The position numbers were made by a program, and so were the translations under genes. Below, piece after piece: positions 44,442 to 52,705 of a DNA stretch of 62,277 nt; positions within the stretch are counted from its first letter, which is position 1; each line of letters begins with the position of its first letter. Under the pieces are notes generated by a model, which searched no databases, was not told where the DNA came from, and saw only the letters and a list, made by a program, of their open reading frames with translations. Origin of the DNA: an uncultured Lachnospiraceae bacterium (GTDB lineage Bacteria; Bacillota; Clostridia; Lachnospirales; Lachnospiraceae); the NCBI GenBank assembly GCA_947594855.1, contig CANQEL010000013.1, forward strand, positions 1 to 62,277, read 5' to 3'.

Positions 44442-45749
44442 TTAATCTTCCATGATATCTACATTTTCACCACGAAGGATTTTATTAATATTACGCACGG
44501 CGCACATTTTACCGCACATCGTACATGTATCTTCCCTTTCCGGTGTGCTTTCACTTCTGTACCTTCTTGCCTTTTCAGGGTCAATCGCAAGTTCAAACTG
44601 CTTCTCCCAGTCAAGATTTCTTCTTGCCTCGCTCATCTGATAATCCCAGTCTTTCGCTCCCGGAAGTCCTTTGGCTATATCTGCCGCATGCGCTGCAATC
44701 TTTGAAGCTATAATACCTTCCTTTACATCTTCGACGGTCGGAAGCCTGAGATGTTCCGCAGGAGTAACATAGCAGAGGAAAGATGCTCCGTATGTAGCCG
44801 CAATAGCTCCTCCAATGGCGCTTGTGATATGGTCATATCCGGGAGCAATATCTGTTACAAGAGGACCCAGTACATAAAATGGTGCGCCCTTGCATATCGT
44901 TTTCTGAATCTCCATATTGGCTCTTATCTGGTCAAGAGGCATATGTCCCGGTCCTTCAATCATTACCTGTACATTTTCTTTCCACGCTCTCATAGTGAGT
45001 TCGCCAAGCATTACAAGTTCTGATATCTGCGCAATATCCCCCGCATCTTCTATACTTCCCGGACGGCATGCATCGCCAAGGCTTAACGTAACGTCATACT
45101 GTTTGCATATTTCAAGAATCTCGTCAAATCTTTCATAGAACGGATTCTCATTGCCTGTAAGCTCCATCCATGCAAATATAATCGAGCCTCCCCTGGATAC
45201 AATGTTGGTATGACGTAGATTCTGCTTAAATCTTCTTGCCGTTTCACGGTTGATTCCGCAGTGTATCGTCATGAAATCCACTCCGTCTTCCGCATGCATC
45301 CTTACAATATCTATCCATTCATCCGACGTAATCTTTTTAAGGGCTTTGTTGTAGTATACTACAGCATCATATATAGGCACTGTACCAAGTACTGCGCTAC
45401 ATTCATTCGTAAGTTTACGCCTGAATACCTGGGTGTCTCCATACGAACTAAGGTCCATAATCGCCTCAGCGCCCATATCAACCGCCGCCTGTACCTTTTT
45501 CATCTCAACATCAAGGTCAAGGCAGTCCCTGCTCGTTCCGAGATTTACATTAATCTTCGTCTTAAGCCTGCTTCCGATTCCATATGGCTTAAGGCATTTG
45601 TGATTTTTGTTTGCAGGTATTACTACATGTCCGCATGCAACAAGCTCACGAAGTTCTTCTGCGTCAATGTTTTCATACTCTGCAACCTTTTTCATCTGCT
45701 CCGTTATTATGCCGCGTCTTGCAGCATCCATCTGTGTCGTATAGTCCAT
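44442..45749 (-). CDS. thiC: Phosphomethylpyrimidine synthase (radical SAM)
   Basis: A 435-aa enzyme converting aminoimidazole ribotide to HMP-P. The C-terminal CxxC...C motif CTMCGKMC (about residues 415-422) binds the 4Fe-4S cluster. [28 protein letters not shown] and [12 protein letters not shown] are diagnostic. Length matches the shorter clostridial form lacking the long N-terminal domain of E. coli ThiC. Confidence 0.95.
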   Translation of the reverse strand: MDYTTQMDAARRGIITEQMKKVAEYENIDAEELRELVACGHVVIPANKNHKCLKPYGIGSRLKTKINVNLGTSRDCLDLDVEMKKVQAAVDMGAEAIMDLSSYGDTQVFRRKLTNECSAVLGTVPIYDAVVYYNKALKKITSDEWIDIVRMHAEDGVDFMTIHCGINRETARRFKQNLRHTNIVSRGGSIIFAWMELTGNENPFYERFDEILEICKQYDVTLSLGDACRPGSIEDAGDIAQISELVMLGELTMRAWKENVQVMIEGPGHMPLDQIRANMEIQKTICKGAPFYVLGPLVTDIAPGYDHITSAIGGAIAATYGASFLCYVTPAEHLRLPTVEDVKEGIIASKIAAHAADIAKGLPGAKDWDYQMSEARRNLDWEKQFELAIDPEKARRYRSESTPEREDTCTMCGKMCAVRNINKILRGENVDIMED

Positions 45750-45765
45750 ATTCTACCTCCATTTA

Positions 45766-46323
45766 TTATTGTTTCATATAATCCGACATCCGGCATGCGC
45801 CTTTTGCGCCTGCCATTTTTATAAGTTCTTCATTTGAATCATTTATTCCGCCAAGCCCATATACAGGCACGGGTACTGCTTCACATATTTCTTTAAGGAA
45901 ATCAACGCCTCTCGGCGTAACTCCCTTTTTACAGTCTGTTTCAAATACATGCCCTGCTGCCAGATATGTCGCTTTTAATTTTACCGCCTCAATCGCTTCA
46001 TCAAGTGAGTGTACGGAAACTCCTATTATATCAAAATCAGATAATTTACCGCTGTATTTTCTGAGAACCGGAAGCGGCAGATGTATCTTTTTATGTCCAA
46101 GCCTTTCCGCCACATCCGTAAATGAATGAAGCACGCACTCTTTTTTGTATGAACCGCACAGGCTTATAACTTCCCTTGCAAGCATTTCATACTCAGCTTC
46201 TTTCATATCTTTCTCCCTTAAGATAACCATGTCTGCATCAGGCAGCACTTTTTCAAGCTGATTTATAAGCGGTATTTTACATATATGCCTGTTAGTTATA
46301 AGTATCTTTTTAAACGTACACAT
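45766..46323 (-). CDS. tenI: TenI-like thiazole tautomerase
   Basis: A 185-aa ThiE-fold protein without the ThiE pyrimidine-site motif (HIGQ.D is replaced by HLPLPVL). It keeps AAGHVFETDCKKG (about 133-145), which matches the segment bearing the catalytic His of Bacillus TenI, the enzyme that aromatises the ThiG product. Position next to thiG/thiH supports this. The N-terminus overlaps the thiH end by 14 bp. The C-terminus stops early (CRMSDYMKQ) compared with ThiE. Confidence 0.8.
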   Translation of the reverse strand: MCTFKKILITNRHICKIPLINQLEKVLPDADMVILREKDMKEAEYEMLAREVISLCGSYKKECVLHSFTDVAERLGHKKIHLPLPVLRKYSGKLSDFDIIGVSVHSLDEAIEAVKLKATYLAAGHVFETDCKKGVTPRGVDFLKEICEAVPVPVYGLGGINDSNEELIKMAGAKGACRMSDYMKQ

Positions 46324-47482
46324 ATTCGTTCATTACCGGACAGAGTCCCTGTTTTCTTATAGCCTCTGTCACTTCCTCTACATTTCTTCCGTCTGCTATC
46401 TCAAACTGCTCATCACCCTGCTCATCCTCATCGCCATGACCGCCGATTCCGGTACTTACCCCTGCAGATATTTTGGTTGCTGCAAGGTCTATTACCCTGT
46501 CCCTGAATCCTGCGCGTTCCCTTGTCGATATAGTCATTCCGGCAAATGGCATAAACAGCCTGTATGCAAGCATCACCTGCAAAAGTTCCCTCTCATGCAC
46601 ATCCTTGGGATTAATCTTATCATTATTGATAATCGGCCTTAACCTTGGGCATGAAAACGATATTTCTGCATAAGGATATTTCCTCTGTAAAAGATAAGCG
46701 TGCATACCTGTTGCAAACGCATCTTTTCTGTAATCGCTAAGACCTAAAAGTGCGGCAAATGCAACGCCTCTCATACCGCCTCTAAGCGCTCTCTCCTGCG
46801 CGTTTAACCTGTACGGAAATACTCTTTTATGTCCGGCAAGGTGAAGTCTTTCATACACATCCGAATCGTAAGTTTCCTGAAATACCGTTACATAATCCAC
46901 GCCACATTCATGCAGATATGCATATTCCGAAGAGTTCATCGGATACACTTCGATTCCTACCATTTTAAAATATTTAGACGCAAGCCTACATGCCTCGCCT
47001 ATATATTTTACATCCGACATCTTTCTGCTCTCTCCGGTAAGTATAAGTATCTCTTCCAGACCCGTACTGCTTATCGCTTTCATTTCCTGCTCCATCTGTT
47101 CCATATTAAGCTTTGCACGGCGAATACTGTTGTGGCAGTTAAATCCGCAGTATATGCAGTAGTTTTCACAGTAATTGGCTATATAAAGCGGCGTAAAAAG
47201 ATACACGTTATCCCCAAAATGTTTTCTTTTTTCATCTCTTGCGCGCACTGCCATCTGTTCAAGATAAGGTATTGCTGCCGGGGATAAAAATGCTCCGAAT
47301 TCCCACGGTCCGCATATATCTTTTTCTAGCGCGCGCTTTACATCTTCTGCCGTATATGCATTATAGTCATATTCATTCATAGCTTTTATGACATCTTCCA
47401 TGACAGTGGAATCTTCGAGTATCTCCATTCCCTCCATATATTCCATATGATTTGTACGTTTTTCTTCATTTATATTTTCCAT
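46310..47482 (-). CDS. thiH: 2-iminoacetate synthase (radical SAM tyrosine lyase)
   Basis: A 390-aa radical SAM enzyme that cleaves tyrosine to dehydroglycine for thiazole synthesis, the oxygen-independent route. The cluster motif CENYCIYCGF (CxxxCxxC, about residues 108-117) is present, with the ThiH features VYPMNSSEYAYLHECGVDYVT and VFQETYDSDVYE. Thiazole biosynthesis C-terminal domain from about 265. First ~30 residues are variable; an internal start is possible. Confidence 0.94.
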   Translation of the reverse strand: MENINEEKRTNHMEYMEGMEILEDSTVMEDVIKAMNEYDYNAYTAEDVKRALEKDICGPWEFGAFLSPAAIPYLEQMAVRARDEKRKHFGDNVYLFTPLYIANYCENYCIYCGFNCHNSIRRAKLNMEQMEQEMKAISSTGLEEILILTGESRKMSDVKYIGEACRLASKYFKMVGIEVYPMNSSEYAYLHECGVDYVTVFQETYDSDVYERLHLAGHKRVFPYRLNAQERALRGGMRGVAFAALLGLSDYRKDAFATGMHAYLLQRKYPYAEISFSCPRLRPIINNDKINPKDVHERELLQVMLAYRLFMPFAGMTISTRERAGFRDRVIDLAATKISAGVSTGIGGHGDEDEQGDEQFEIADGRNVEEVTEAIRKQGLCPVMNEYVYV

Positions 47483-47488
47483 AGCCTT

Positions 47489-48262
47489 TTAATCCTCCAG
47501 AAATCCCGTAAGAGGTGATGACGCTGAACCGCCTTTTTCAAGAACTCTTCCAAGCCCTGAAAAATATGCGCTTCTTCCTGCTTCTATTGCCTTTTTAAAT
47601 GCTTCCGCCATAACCGGTATATCTCCTGCAGTAGCTATTGCCGTATTTGCCATAACCGCATCCACGCCCATTTCCATTGCTTCACACGCCTGTGACGGAC
47701 GTCCTATTCCTGCATCGACAATTATCGGAAGGTCTATCTCATCTACAAGAATACTTATAAATTCCTTTGTACACAGTCCTTTATTGGAACCGATTGGCGC
47801 CCCAAGCGGCATAATCGCTGCGGCTCCGGCATTTGCCATGTCCCTTGCGGCATTGAGGTCAGGATACATATACGGAAGCACTACAAATCCTTCCTTTGCA
47901 AGTATCTCCGTTGCCTTTATCGTCTCATAATTATCCGGAAGAAGATACTTGGAATCCCTTATTACCTCTATTTTTACAAAATCACCGCATCCAAGCTCTC
48001 TTGAAAGTCTTGCGATACGTACTGCCTCATCTGCATTTCTGGCTCCTGAAGTATTCGGAAGCAGTGTCACTCCTTTTGGTATATAATCCAGAATGTTTTC
48101 ACTTCCAGCAGTATTGGCACGCCTTAGCGCAAGCGTAATAATCTGCGCTCCCGCATGTTCTACCGCAGCTTTTATCAATTCAAGGTTATATTTACCTGAA
48201 CCAAGAATAAAACGTGAAGTAAATTCATGTCCCCCTATTATAAGACTGTCTTTCTGTTTCAT
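47489..48262 (-). CDS. thiG: Thiazole synthase
   Basis: A 257-aa TIM barrel that condenses deoxyxylulose phosphate, dehydroglycine and the sulfur of ThiS thiocarboxylate. Seen: FILGSGKYN at the N-terminus, [44 protein letters not shown] and [18 protein letters not shown]. It overlaps thiF by 4 bp and is followed by thiH after 6 bp. Confidence 0.95.
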   Translation of the reverse strand: MKQKDSLIIGGHEFTSRFILGSGKYNLELIKAAVEHAGAQIITLALRRANTAGSENILDYIPKGVTLLPNTSGARNADEAVRIARLSRELGCGDFVKIEVIRDSKYLLPDNYETIKATEILAKEGFVVLPYMYPDLNAARDMANAGAAAIMPLGAPIGSNKGLCTKEFISILVDEIDLPIIVDAGIGRPSQACEAMEMGVDAVMANTAIATAGDIPVMAEAFKKAIEAGRSAYFSGLGRVLEKGGSASSPLTGFLED

Positions 48263-48903
48263 AATACAATTCCTTCCTTTTCTAATATAATACGTATAAC
48301 CTGATTAGCCTGATGTCCTGCGCATACACTGACCCGCGGAGCCATAAGGCCGACGCCTTCGCCAATGTCCGTACTTTCATCACCGCATATGTACAGCCTG
48401 CATCCTGCCTTTCTTGTCTTTATCCCATTTGCATCGCCCAGTCCTGCCATGCCGTTTCCAGATACAATGACCGTATCATTACATTCGGAAAGCAGCGCGC
48501 TTATAAGCATTGCTTTTTCTTCAGCTTTGTCAAACGCCTCGCATACTATAGGATAACCCGAAAAAATATATGCTGCATTTGCCGGCGTTATTCTGATATC
48601 ATCTGAAGTTATTTTCACATATGGATTGATTTCTTTTAACCTGTCTGTAAGCGCTTCTGTCTTTTTTATTCCTATGTGCCGCACGTCATATTCCTGACGG
48701 TTAAGATTGCTTATATCAACCACATCAAAATCAACCAGATGAAGCTTCCCTATCCCGCTTCTTGCAAGCATAACCGCTATATGTGAACCAAGGCCTCCAA
48801 GCCCTGCTATAGCAACCTCTGCTCTATTTAATATCTCATACCATTCTATAGGAAAACGTCCGTCAAGGCTTTTTTTCATATCTTCTTTCGTCACCATGCT
48901 CAA
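48259..48903 (-). CDS. thiF: Sulfur carrier protein ThiS adenylyltransferase
   Basis: A 214-aa E1-like enzyme of the short clostridial ThiF group. Nucleotide-binding [19 protein letters not shown] (about residues 34-52) and the adenylation residues in [13 protein letters not shown] are present. It activates the C-terminal glycine of ThiS. The late cysteine pairs of larger ThiF proteins are not obvious. Overlaps thiS and thiG by 4 bp each. Confidence 0.92.
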   Translation of the reverse strand: MSMVTKEDMKKSLDGRFPIEWYEILNRAEVAIAGLGGLGSHIAVMLARSGIGKLHLVDFDVVDISNLNRQEYDVRHIGIKKTEALTDRLKEINPYVKITSDDIRITPANAAYIFSGYPIVCEAFDKAEEKAMLISALLSECNDTVIVSGNGMAGLGDANGIKTRKAGCRLYICGDESTDIGEGVGLMAPRVSVCAGHQANQVIRIILEKEGIVL

Positions 48904-49094
48904 CCGCCTCCTACAAACTGTACTATCTCTATCGTATCTTCCTGATAAAGAAGTTCTTCCTGATATTTATTTTTAGGAACAATATCCCCGTTGTGTTCTA
49001 CTGCAACCCGCTCCGGGTTATAACCTTCGTTTTTCAGATAATCAAGTAAAGGCATACCATTCTGTATATCTTTTTTTTCTCCGTTTACAAGCAT
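48900..49094 (-). CDS. thiS: Sulfur carrier protein ThiS
   Basis: A 64-aa ubiquitin-fold protein ending in Gly-Gly-Gly (VQFVGGG), the C-terminal glycine being adenylated and thiocarboxylated. VEHNGDIVPKNKY is the conserved middle. ATG at 49094 follows AAGGAGGTGAC; a longer reading up to 49175 runs into the riboswitch terminator and is rejected. First gene of the thi operon. Confidence 0.94.
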   Translation of the reverse strand: MLVNGEKKDIQNGMPLLDYLKNEGYNPERVAVEHNGDIVPKNKYQEELLYQEDTIEIVQFVGGG

Positions 49095-49137
49095 TTTTCT
49101 GTCACCTCCTTCTTGTCCGGATTCCTGTAACTGCATA

Positions 49138-49166
49138 CCAAAAAGAGAGCCTGTATGCGGCTCTCC
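49138..49166 (-). terminator. Riboswitch-controlled terminator upstream of thiS
   Basis: Minus-strand GAGAGCC (49165-49159) and GGCTCTC (49151-49145) form a hairpin followed by TTTTT. It lies between the TPP aptamer and thiS as the expression platform. Confidence 0.88.
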
Positions 49167-49182
49167 TAAAATCAATTAAATA

Positions 49183-49266
49183 TGACTTCCTACGACGGCA
49201 TTATCCGCATCAGGTTAAGGGTCGAAGCTATAACTTCCTCTCAGCCGGATACACCAGCTCCCCTGT
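49183..49266 (-). ncRNA. TPP riboswitch aptamer (THI element)
   Basis: Read leftward it begins ACAGGGGAGCTGG, contains the pyrimidine-sensing CTGAGAGGAAG, then GACCCTTAACCTGATGCGGA and TAATGCCGTCGTAGGAAGT, the canonical conserved THI-box segments. With the following terminator it should shut off the thiS-F-G-H-tenI-C-E-D operon when thiamine pyrophosphate is abundant. Confidence 0.97.
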
Positions 49267-49274
49267 TTTTTCCA

Positions 49275-49303
49275 ATGATAGCATAGATGTTTTGGTGTGT
49301 CAA
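49275..49303 (-). promoter_or_regulatory. Promoter of the thi operon
   Basis: Minus-strand TTGACA (49303-49298), 17-nt spacer, TATCAT (49280-49275). The start site near 49268 matches the first base of the riboswitch. Confidence 0.8.
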
Positions 49304-49363
49304 ATGGTACTCGGTTTTCTATTGTTTTGTTTTGTGCCTTTGCAGTATTAAAGGCGTCATTTT

Positions 49364-49834
49364 TTAAAATCCACCATTCTGGTATGCTCTTGCTATAACA
49401 TATGACGGTTCATAAAATGCACTGCAATTATAATTATCAATCACATTACAGATTTCATTATTATATACGTTCATAATCCCATCGACAAAATCTTCTTTTG
49501 AAGTCATCGTATCCCTGATCAATCGCTGATATACGGCTCCCATATCCAAAGGAGACGGAATAATTTCCGCCATATCTTTATCAACTGCTGTAATATCATA
49601 ATTTCCTTCTTTAAGGAAGTAATCCTTTATCCAATCTTCTTCTACTTTCAATGGATTTTCGCAATGCAAAACATTTGCGCAGCTAAGCAGATGATATAAC
49701 CCTTCTCTTCCAATTGTATTAACAACATACTTATTTTTTTGCTTAATATGCCTTGCCACACGTTCTATCATATAACACACATAATAAAGATCATTCATAT
49801 CTATATCTTCATCCGGGAAGTACTGATTCTTCAT
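49364..49834 (-). CDS. Partner protein of the DUF3990 gene (candidate antitoxin)
   Basis: A 156-aa soluble, acidic protein with no signal peptide or membrane segment. Motifs seen: NDLYYVCYMIERVARHIKQKNKYVVNTIGREGLYHLL at the N-terminus, similar to the helical proteins that commonly accompany DUF3990 genes, and a helical C-terminal half. It overlaps the upstream DUF3990 gene by 4 bp (ATGA), so the two products are made together in fixed ratio. An immunity or antitoxin role is inferred from linkage, not from a recognised domain. Confidence 0.65.
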   Translation of the reverse strand: MKNQYFPDEDIDMNDLYYVCYMIERVARHIKQKNKYVVNTIGREGLYHLLSCANVLHCENPLKVEEDWIKDYFLKEGNYDITAVDKDMAEIIPSPLDMGAVYQRLIRDTMTSKEDFVDGIMNVYNNEICNVIDNYNCSAFYEPSYVIARAYQNGGF

Positions 49835-50292
49835 AATGTTTTGCTCCCTTCAAATGTTAATGTTTTAAGTGCTGCTTCTGTACAGAATACAATCTGTTGT
49901 GTAGGATAATTAAATCTTGCCAACTCCCAAAAAACATCTTGTGGAATTCTGCCGTCAATAAAACCTTCTACAAAGTTCCAAATTTGATCATCTGCCATAG
50001 GTCCTTCCACAATGTCATACTCGTGTTCAACACCCCGTCTGCAATTAGAAACAAATTCAAGCCACTCGTTAGTCATCTTGGCAAATTTTAATATTTTCAA
50101 ATTTGCGCTAGGTACATATCTATATCGATTTACTATAGATGCACCTTTTCTTGTCATTGCCCAACGCTTAGCCTGCTTTTCATAGTTGGTACAATAAAAA
50201 CCATATCCAAAATCTTTGTAGAAGCCATTCTGGAGAATACGCGGAATTGATACTTCTACATTACTTCCATGATATACAATATTCTTTTCCAT
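49831..50292 (-). CDS. DUF3990-family ADP-ribosyltransferase-like protein (candidate toxin)
   Basis: A 153-aa protein from ATG 50292, correctly spaced from AAGGAGG; an ATG two codons earlier abuts it. Family pattern: YHGSNVEV (about residues 6-13), DFGYGFYCTNYEKQAKRWA (about 27-45) and the late QQIVFCTEAALKTLTF. These correspond to the three strands of an ADP-ribosyltransferase fold (H..., G-G-Y-type loop, Q/E strand). DUF3990 proteins occur as toxins or effectors with a linked small protein. No secretion signal. Catalysis not proven. Confidence 0.75.
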   Translation of the reverse strand: MEKNIVYHGSNVEVSIPRILQNGFYKDFGYGFYCTNYEKQAKRWAMTRKGASIVNRYRYVPSANLKILKFAKMTNEWLEFVSNCRRGVEHEYDIVEGPMADDQIWNFVEGFIDGRIPQDVFWELARFNYPTQQIVFCTEAALKTLTFEGSKTL

Positions 50293-50462
50293 TTGCATCC
50301 TCCTTGTATTTTTTCATGCTTTCATCTATAATTCCATAATGCATTTTTACACTGGAAAAACACAAAACTCACTTCTTTTTTATCTTCCCTAAGTATATAT
50401 TATATACATTTTATTTTAGCATTACAATAGAAATACAAACTTTCGCCTAAGCAAATTGCACA

Positions 50463-51176
50463 TCAATTTCTTACAGCGCCAACCGATTTTCGGCATATAA
50501 TGACCGCCGCATCCTCGTCAATGATATTCTCAATAACAAATCCGGCGTTTCGCAACAGAGATGTTTCATGCTCCATCGTCAGCGGAATATCAAAATGTAC
50601 AAAACGATTTTTGGGAATCTCAGACTGCTTTCTCCGCCTCATATAAACATCCTGCAAAAGTTCTTCCTCCTCGTCGCAGCAGGCGATATAATCGCCCAGA
50701 ATAAAAACGCCGTGTTCCTTTATGCCGCGATAAATCTTTTGATACAATTCCTTTTTGCGCTCCGGCAGGAAATGATGCAGACTTTCAAAGGAAATCACGG
50801 CATCCCACTGCTTATCACCAAAATCATACTGAAAATAATCCTCGCACACTGCGGTAAAATGCTTGTCCGGATGTTTTTCCAACAGCTTATCAAGCATATC
50901 ACGGCATAAATCCACACCCGCCACCTCCACGTCCGGATGCTTTCTCCAGATATAATCCAGTTCAAGTCCGGTGCCGCATCCCAAATCCAGAATCTTGTGA
51001 CATTCATCCGGCACTGATTCTGCAACCAGCCGATAAGATTTTTCCCAGACAGACATATGCTCCTCATAGTCGTTAAGCCGTTTTGCAAAAAAATCCGCCA
51101 TTTCCTCTAAAGGAACATCTTCCGTATCACGAAGCCATTTTTTCAATCCCTGTAAATATTCTTCCTGTGACTTCAT
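50463..51176 (-). CDS. Class I SAM-dependent methyltransferase
   Basis: A 237-aa Rossmann methyltransferase. Motif I KILDLGCGTGLELDYIW (about residues 60-76), the acidic VAGVDLCRDML (about 84-94), and DAVISFESLHHFLPE (about 130-144). The N-terminal ~40 residues are helical. Substrate unknown; closest in style to small-molecule or tRNA methyltransferases annotated only as methyltransferase type 12/25. By eye it is GC-richer than its neighbours, and it lies in the accessory stretch with the DUF3990 pair. Confidence 0.85.
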   Translation of the reverse strand: MKSQEEYLQGLKKWLRDTEDVPLEEMADFFAKRLNDYEEHMSVWEKSYRLVAESVPDECHKILDLGCGTGLELDYIWRKHPDVEVAGVDLCRDMLDKLLEKHPDKHFTAVCEDYFQYDFGDKQWDAVISFESLHHFLPERKKELYQKIYRGIKEHGVFILGDYIACCDEEEELLQDVYMRRRKQSEIPKNRFVHFDIPLTMEHETSLLRNAGFVIENIIDEDAAVIICRKSVGAVRN

Positions 51177-51287
51177 AAAATATCTTTCCTTTCCTTGTCT
51201 TATGGCAGATCAATTTCTATCTTTGCCTGTGCAAAATACAACCTCTCATTTAAATAAACTTTGTTTCTTGATACCACGGTAAATTCA

Positions 51288-51310
51288 GTTATCCGAAAAT
51301 TTCGAATAAC
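51288..51310. repeat. 23-bp near-perfect palindrome
   Basis: GTTATCCGAAA and TTTCGAATAAC are inverted copies with one mismatch around a single base. There is no T-run, so operator is more likely than terminator. It is the only structured element in 51177-51335; the rest of that stretch shows nothing else. Confidence 0.5.
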
Positions 51311-51358
51311 TGCCGAGATATGATAGCAAAAGTTGTAGCTTTATTTTAAATAGTGTGA

Positions 51359-51364
51359 TACAAT
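51359..51364 (+). promoter_or_regulatory. Extended -10 promoter of the small membrane peptide
   Basis: TACAAT (51359-51364) with TG one base upstream (51356-51357). No good -35 at 17 nt; TTGTAG at 51333 is 20 nt away. Transcription would start near 51371. Confidence 0.4.
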
Positions 51365-51375
51365 AATTGCGTTAC

Positions 51376-51405
51376 CGCCTCCTATACTGGTACAGAAAGG
51401 AGGTG
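51376..51405 (+). promoter_or_regulatory. 5' stem-loop sequestering the ribosome binding site
   Basis: CGCCTCCT (51376-51383) pairs with AGGAGGTG (51398-51405), one G-U, so the strong Shine-Dalgarno of the 28-codon ORF is buried in the leader RNA. In Fst-type systems the toxin message has such a stem to delay translation. Confidence 0.65.
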
Positions 51406-51410
51406 TCCTT

Positions 51411-51497
51411 GTGGATATTTTTCTCGCTTTTATAATCGCTGTTGCGGCTGGTGTAGCTTGTCACTACATCATCAAATGGTTAGACAGCAATGAATAA
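51411..51497 (+). CDS. 28-aa membrane peptide, candidate type I toxin
   Basis: A GTG-started ORF directly behind AAAGGAGGTGTCC, a near-perfect ribosome site. The peptide is one hydrophobic helix (VDIFLAFIIAVAAGV...) followed by a charged tail KWLDSNE, the layout of Fst/TxpA-type membrane toxins. Codons 4-8 contain the direct repeat TTCTCGCTTTT (51421-51431), repeated at 51600-51610 within the convergent antisense RNA. It has a buried SD upstream and a bidirectional terminator downstream. Sequence does not match Fst itself; I rely on architecture. Confidence 0.65.
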   Translation: MDIFLAFIIAVAAGVACHYIIKWLDSNE

Positions 51498-51529
51498 CCG
51501 GTAACTGACCTAAACAGTTTACCTCTCTG

Positions 51530-51614
51530 TAAAAGAGGAAGAACCCCCGTCTGTACTACCATACATACGGGGGTTCATTCTTTTTGTCCTTGCAGACTAT
51601 TCTCGCTTTTGTCT
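51530..51614 (-). ncRNA. Candidate antitoxin antisense RNA (about 80 nt)
   Basis: The predicted transcript starts near 51614 and ends at the shared terminator. Near its 5' end it carries AAAAGCGAGAA, fully complementary to the 5' coding region of the toxin message (51421-51431), and its 3' hairpin is complementary to that of the mRNA. No ribosome binding site plus ORF is evident. This matches the RNA II role in par-type loci. Confidence 0.6.
51541..51585. terminator. Bidirectional terminator shared by toxin mRNA and antisense RNA
   Basis: GAACCCCCGT (51541-51550) and ACGGGGGTTC (51567-51576) pair perfectly over 10 bp. Rightward it is followed by ATTCTTTTTG; leftward by TTCCTCTTTT. The two convergent transcripts thus share complementary 3' ends. 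Confidence 0.8.
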
Positions 51615-51620
51615 GTCGAC

Positions 51621-51649
51621 ATTATAGCATATGTAATTTTAAAATGCAA
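51621..51649 (-). promoter_or_regulatory. Strong promoter of the antisense RNA
   Basis: Minus-strand TTGCAT (51649-51644), 17-nt spacer, TATAAT (51626-51621) with an extended -10 TG. Stronger than the toxin promoter, as expected for an antitoxin RNA kept in excess. From 51650 to 51762 I see nothing else. Confidence 0.75.
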
Positions 51650-51762
51650 TATTCTTTGTGTTTGTATCATTTCTGATTCAGACGGCGCTATCCACTTTTT
51701 TTCTCTCCATCCATATATAATACTGATTTTCCAATAATAACTGCATTGGTAATACTCTCTGC

Positions 51763-51846
51763 CTAATTGAAAAATACATTAAAAAACACAAAAACAATGG
51801 CTGTGACAATAAGCAGCGCGCTTATGCAAATAACAATAAGTTTCAA
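51763..51846 (-). CDS. Possible 27-aa hydrophobic peptide downstream of degV
   Basis: A TTG-started frame 10 bp beyond the degV stop encodes one membrane helix (LKLIVICISALLIVTAIVF then FFNVFFN). The AAAAGAAG upstream is a modest ribosome site. The frame stays open leftward into the degV end, adding KRR before the helix. It could be a small membrane protein or chance AT-rich sequence. Confidence 0.3.
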   Translation of the reverse strand: MKLIVICISALLIVTAIVFVFFNVFFN

Positions 51847-51856
51847 TAATCTTCTT

Positions 51857-52705
51857 TTAAGATTCCAAAAACAGCACCCCAAGCGTTCCCGGCCCGCAGT
51901 GGCTTGATATAACTCCTCCGGCGCGGGTAATAAGTATTTCCTTAAATACGCCGAGTTCTTTCAGATACTCCTTTACTGAATTTACAATATCATCATTGCA
52001 GCCTGAATGTGTAATAAACACCCTGTCCGGATTTGCCTTTTTCAATTCCTCTTCCATGTCTTTTACATACGCAGGAATCACCTTATCAATTCTTCCCCTG
52101 TATTTTTTCGTACTGTCCATCTTACCATTTTCTACAACGATTTTCGGATGAATTTTTAATACTCCTCCTGCCATTGCGCTGATACTGCTGCAGCGTCCTC
52201 CTCTATGTAAAAATGTAAGCGTATCAACTACAAAACTGCTTCTTACAAGCGGTTTGAGATATTCCATTCTTTCTGCAATAGTTTCTGCTGTTTCTCCCCT
52301 TTCCGCCATGACTGCGGCTTCAATCACAAGAAGCCCTATGCCTGTAGAAAGATTTGCGGAGTCGATTACCCATACTTTATCAGAGGCCATGAGTTCTTCC
52401 GCTGCAATTTTAAACATATTCGCAGTTGACGACATTTCTTTGGAAATAGTAAAACATATCACACTGTTACCGGCATCAGTAAAAGGCTTTAATCCATCAA
52501 TAACTTCAGAAACAGATGGCGCTGATGTCTTCGGAGTTGCATTATTGGCATCAGACCAGCTGAATATATCTTCCGGTTCAATATTTATTCCGTCACAATA
52601 TTCTTTTTCTCCAAGAATAATATGCAGCGGCAGAATTGATATATTATATTTTTCAATAAGCTCCTTAGACAAATCACATGTACTGTCCGCAATTATTTTC
52701 ACCAT
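51857..52705 (-). CDS. DegV-family fatty-acid-binding protein
   Basis: A 282-aa two-domain protein with the DegV start IIADSTCDLSKELIEKYNISILPL, the TSAPSVSE motif (about residues 59-66), FVVDTLTFLHRGGRCSS (about 157-173) and the C-terminal ISSHCGPGTLGVLF. The family binds fatty acids; in Gram-positives the FakB role presents them to the FakA kinase for phospholipid synthesis. fakA is not in this window. The gene starts where dinB stops. Confidence 0.93.
   Translation of the reverse strand: MVKIIADSTCDLSKELIEKYNISILPLHIILGEKEYCDGINIEPEDIFSWSDANNATPKTSAPSVSEVIDGLKPFTDAGNSVICFTISKEMSSTANMFKIAAEELMASDKVWVIDSANLSTGIGLLVIEAAVMAERGETAETIAERMEYLKPLVRSSFVVDTLTFLHRGGRCSSISAMAGGVLKIHPKIVVENGKMDSTKKYRGRIDKVIPAYVKDMEEELKKANPDRVFITHSGCNDDIVNSVKEYLKELGVFKEILITRAGGVISSHCGPGTLGVLFLES

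Noticed and set aside
49095-49175. 27-residue N-terminal extension of thiS
   Set aside because: Lies within the riboswitch terminator and leader; the ATG at 49094 has an ideal ribosome site.
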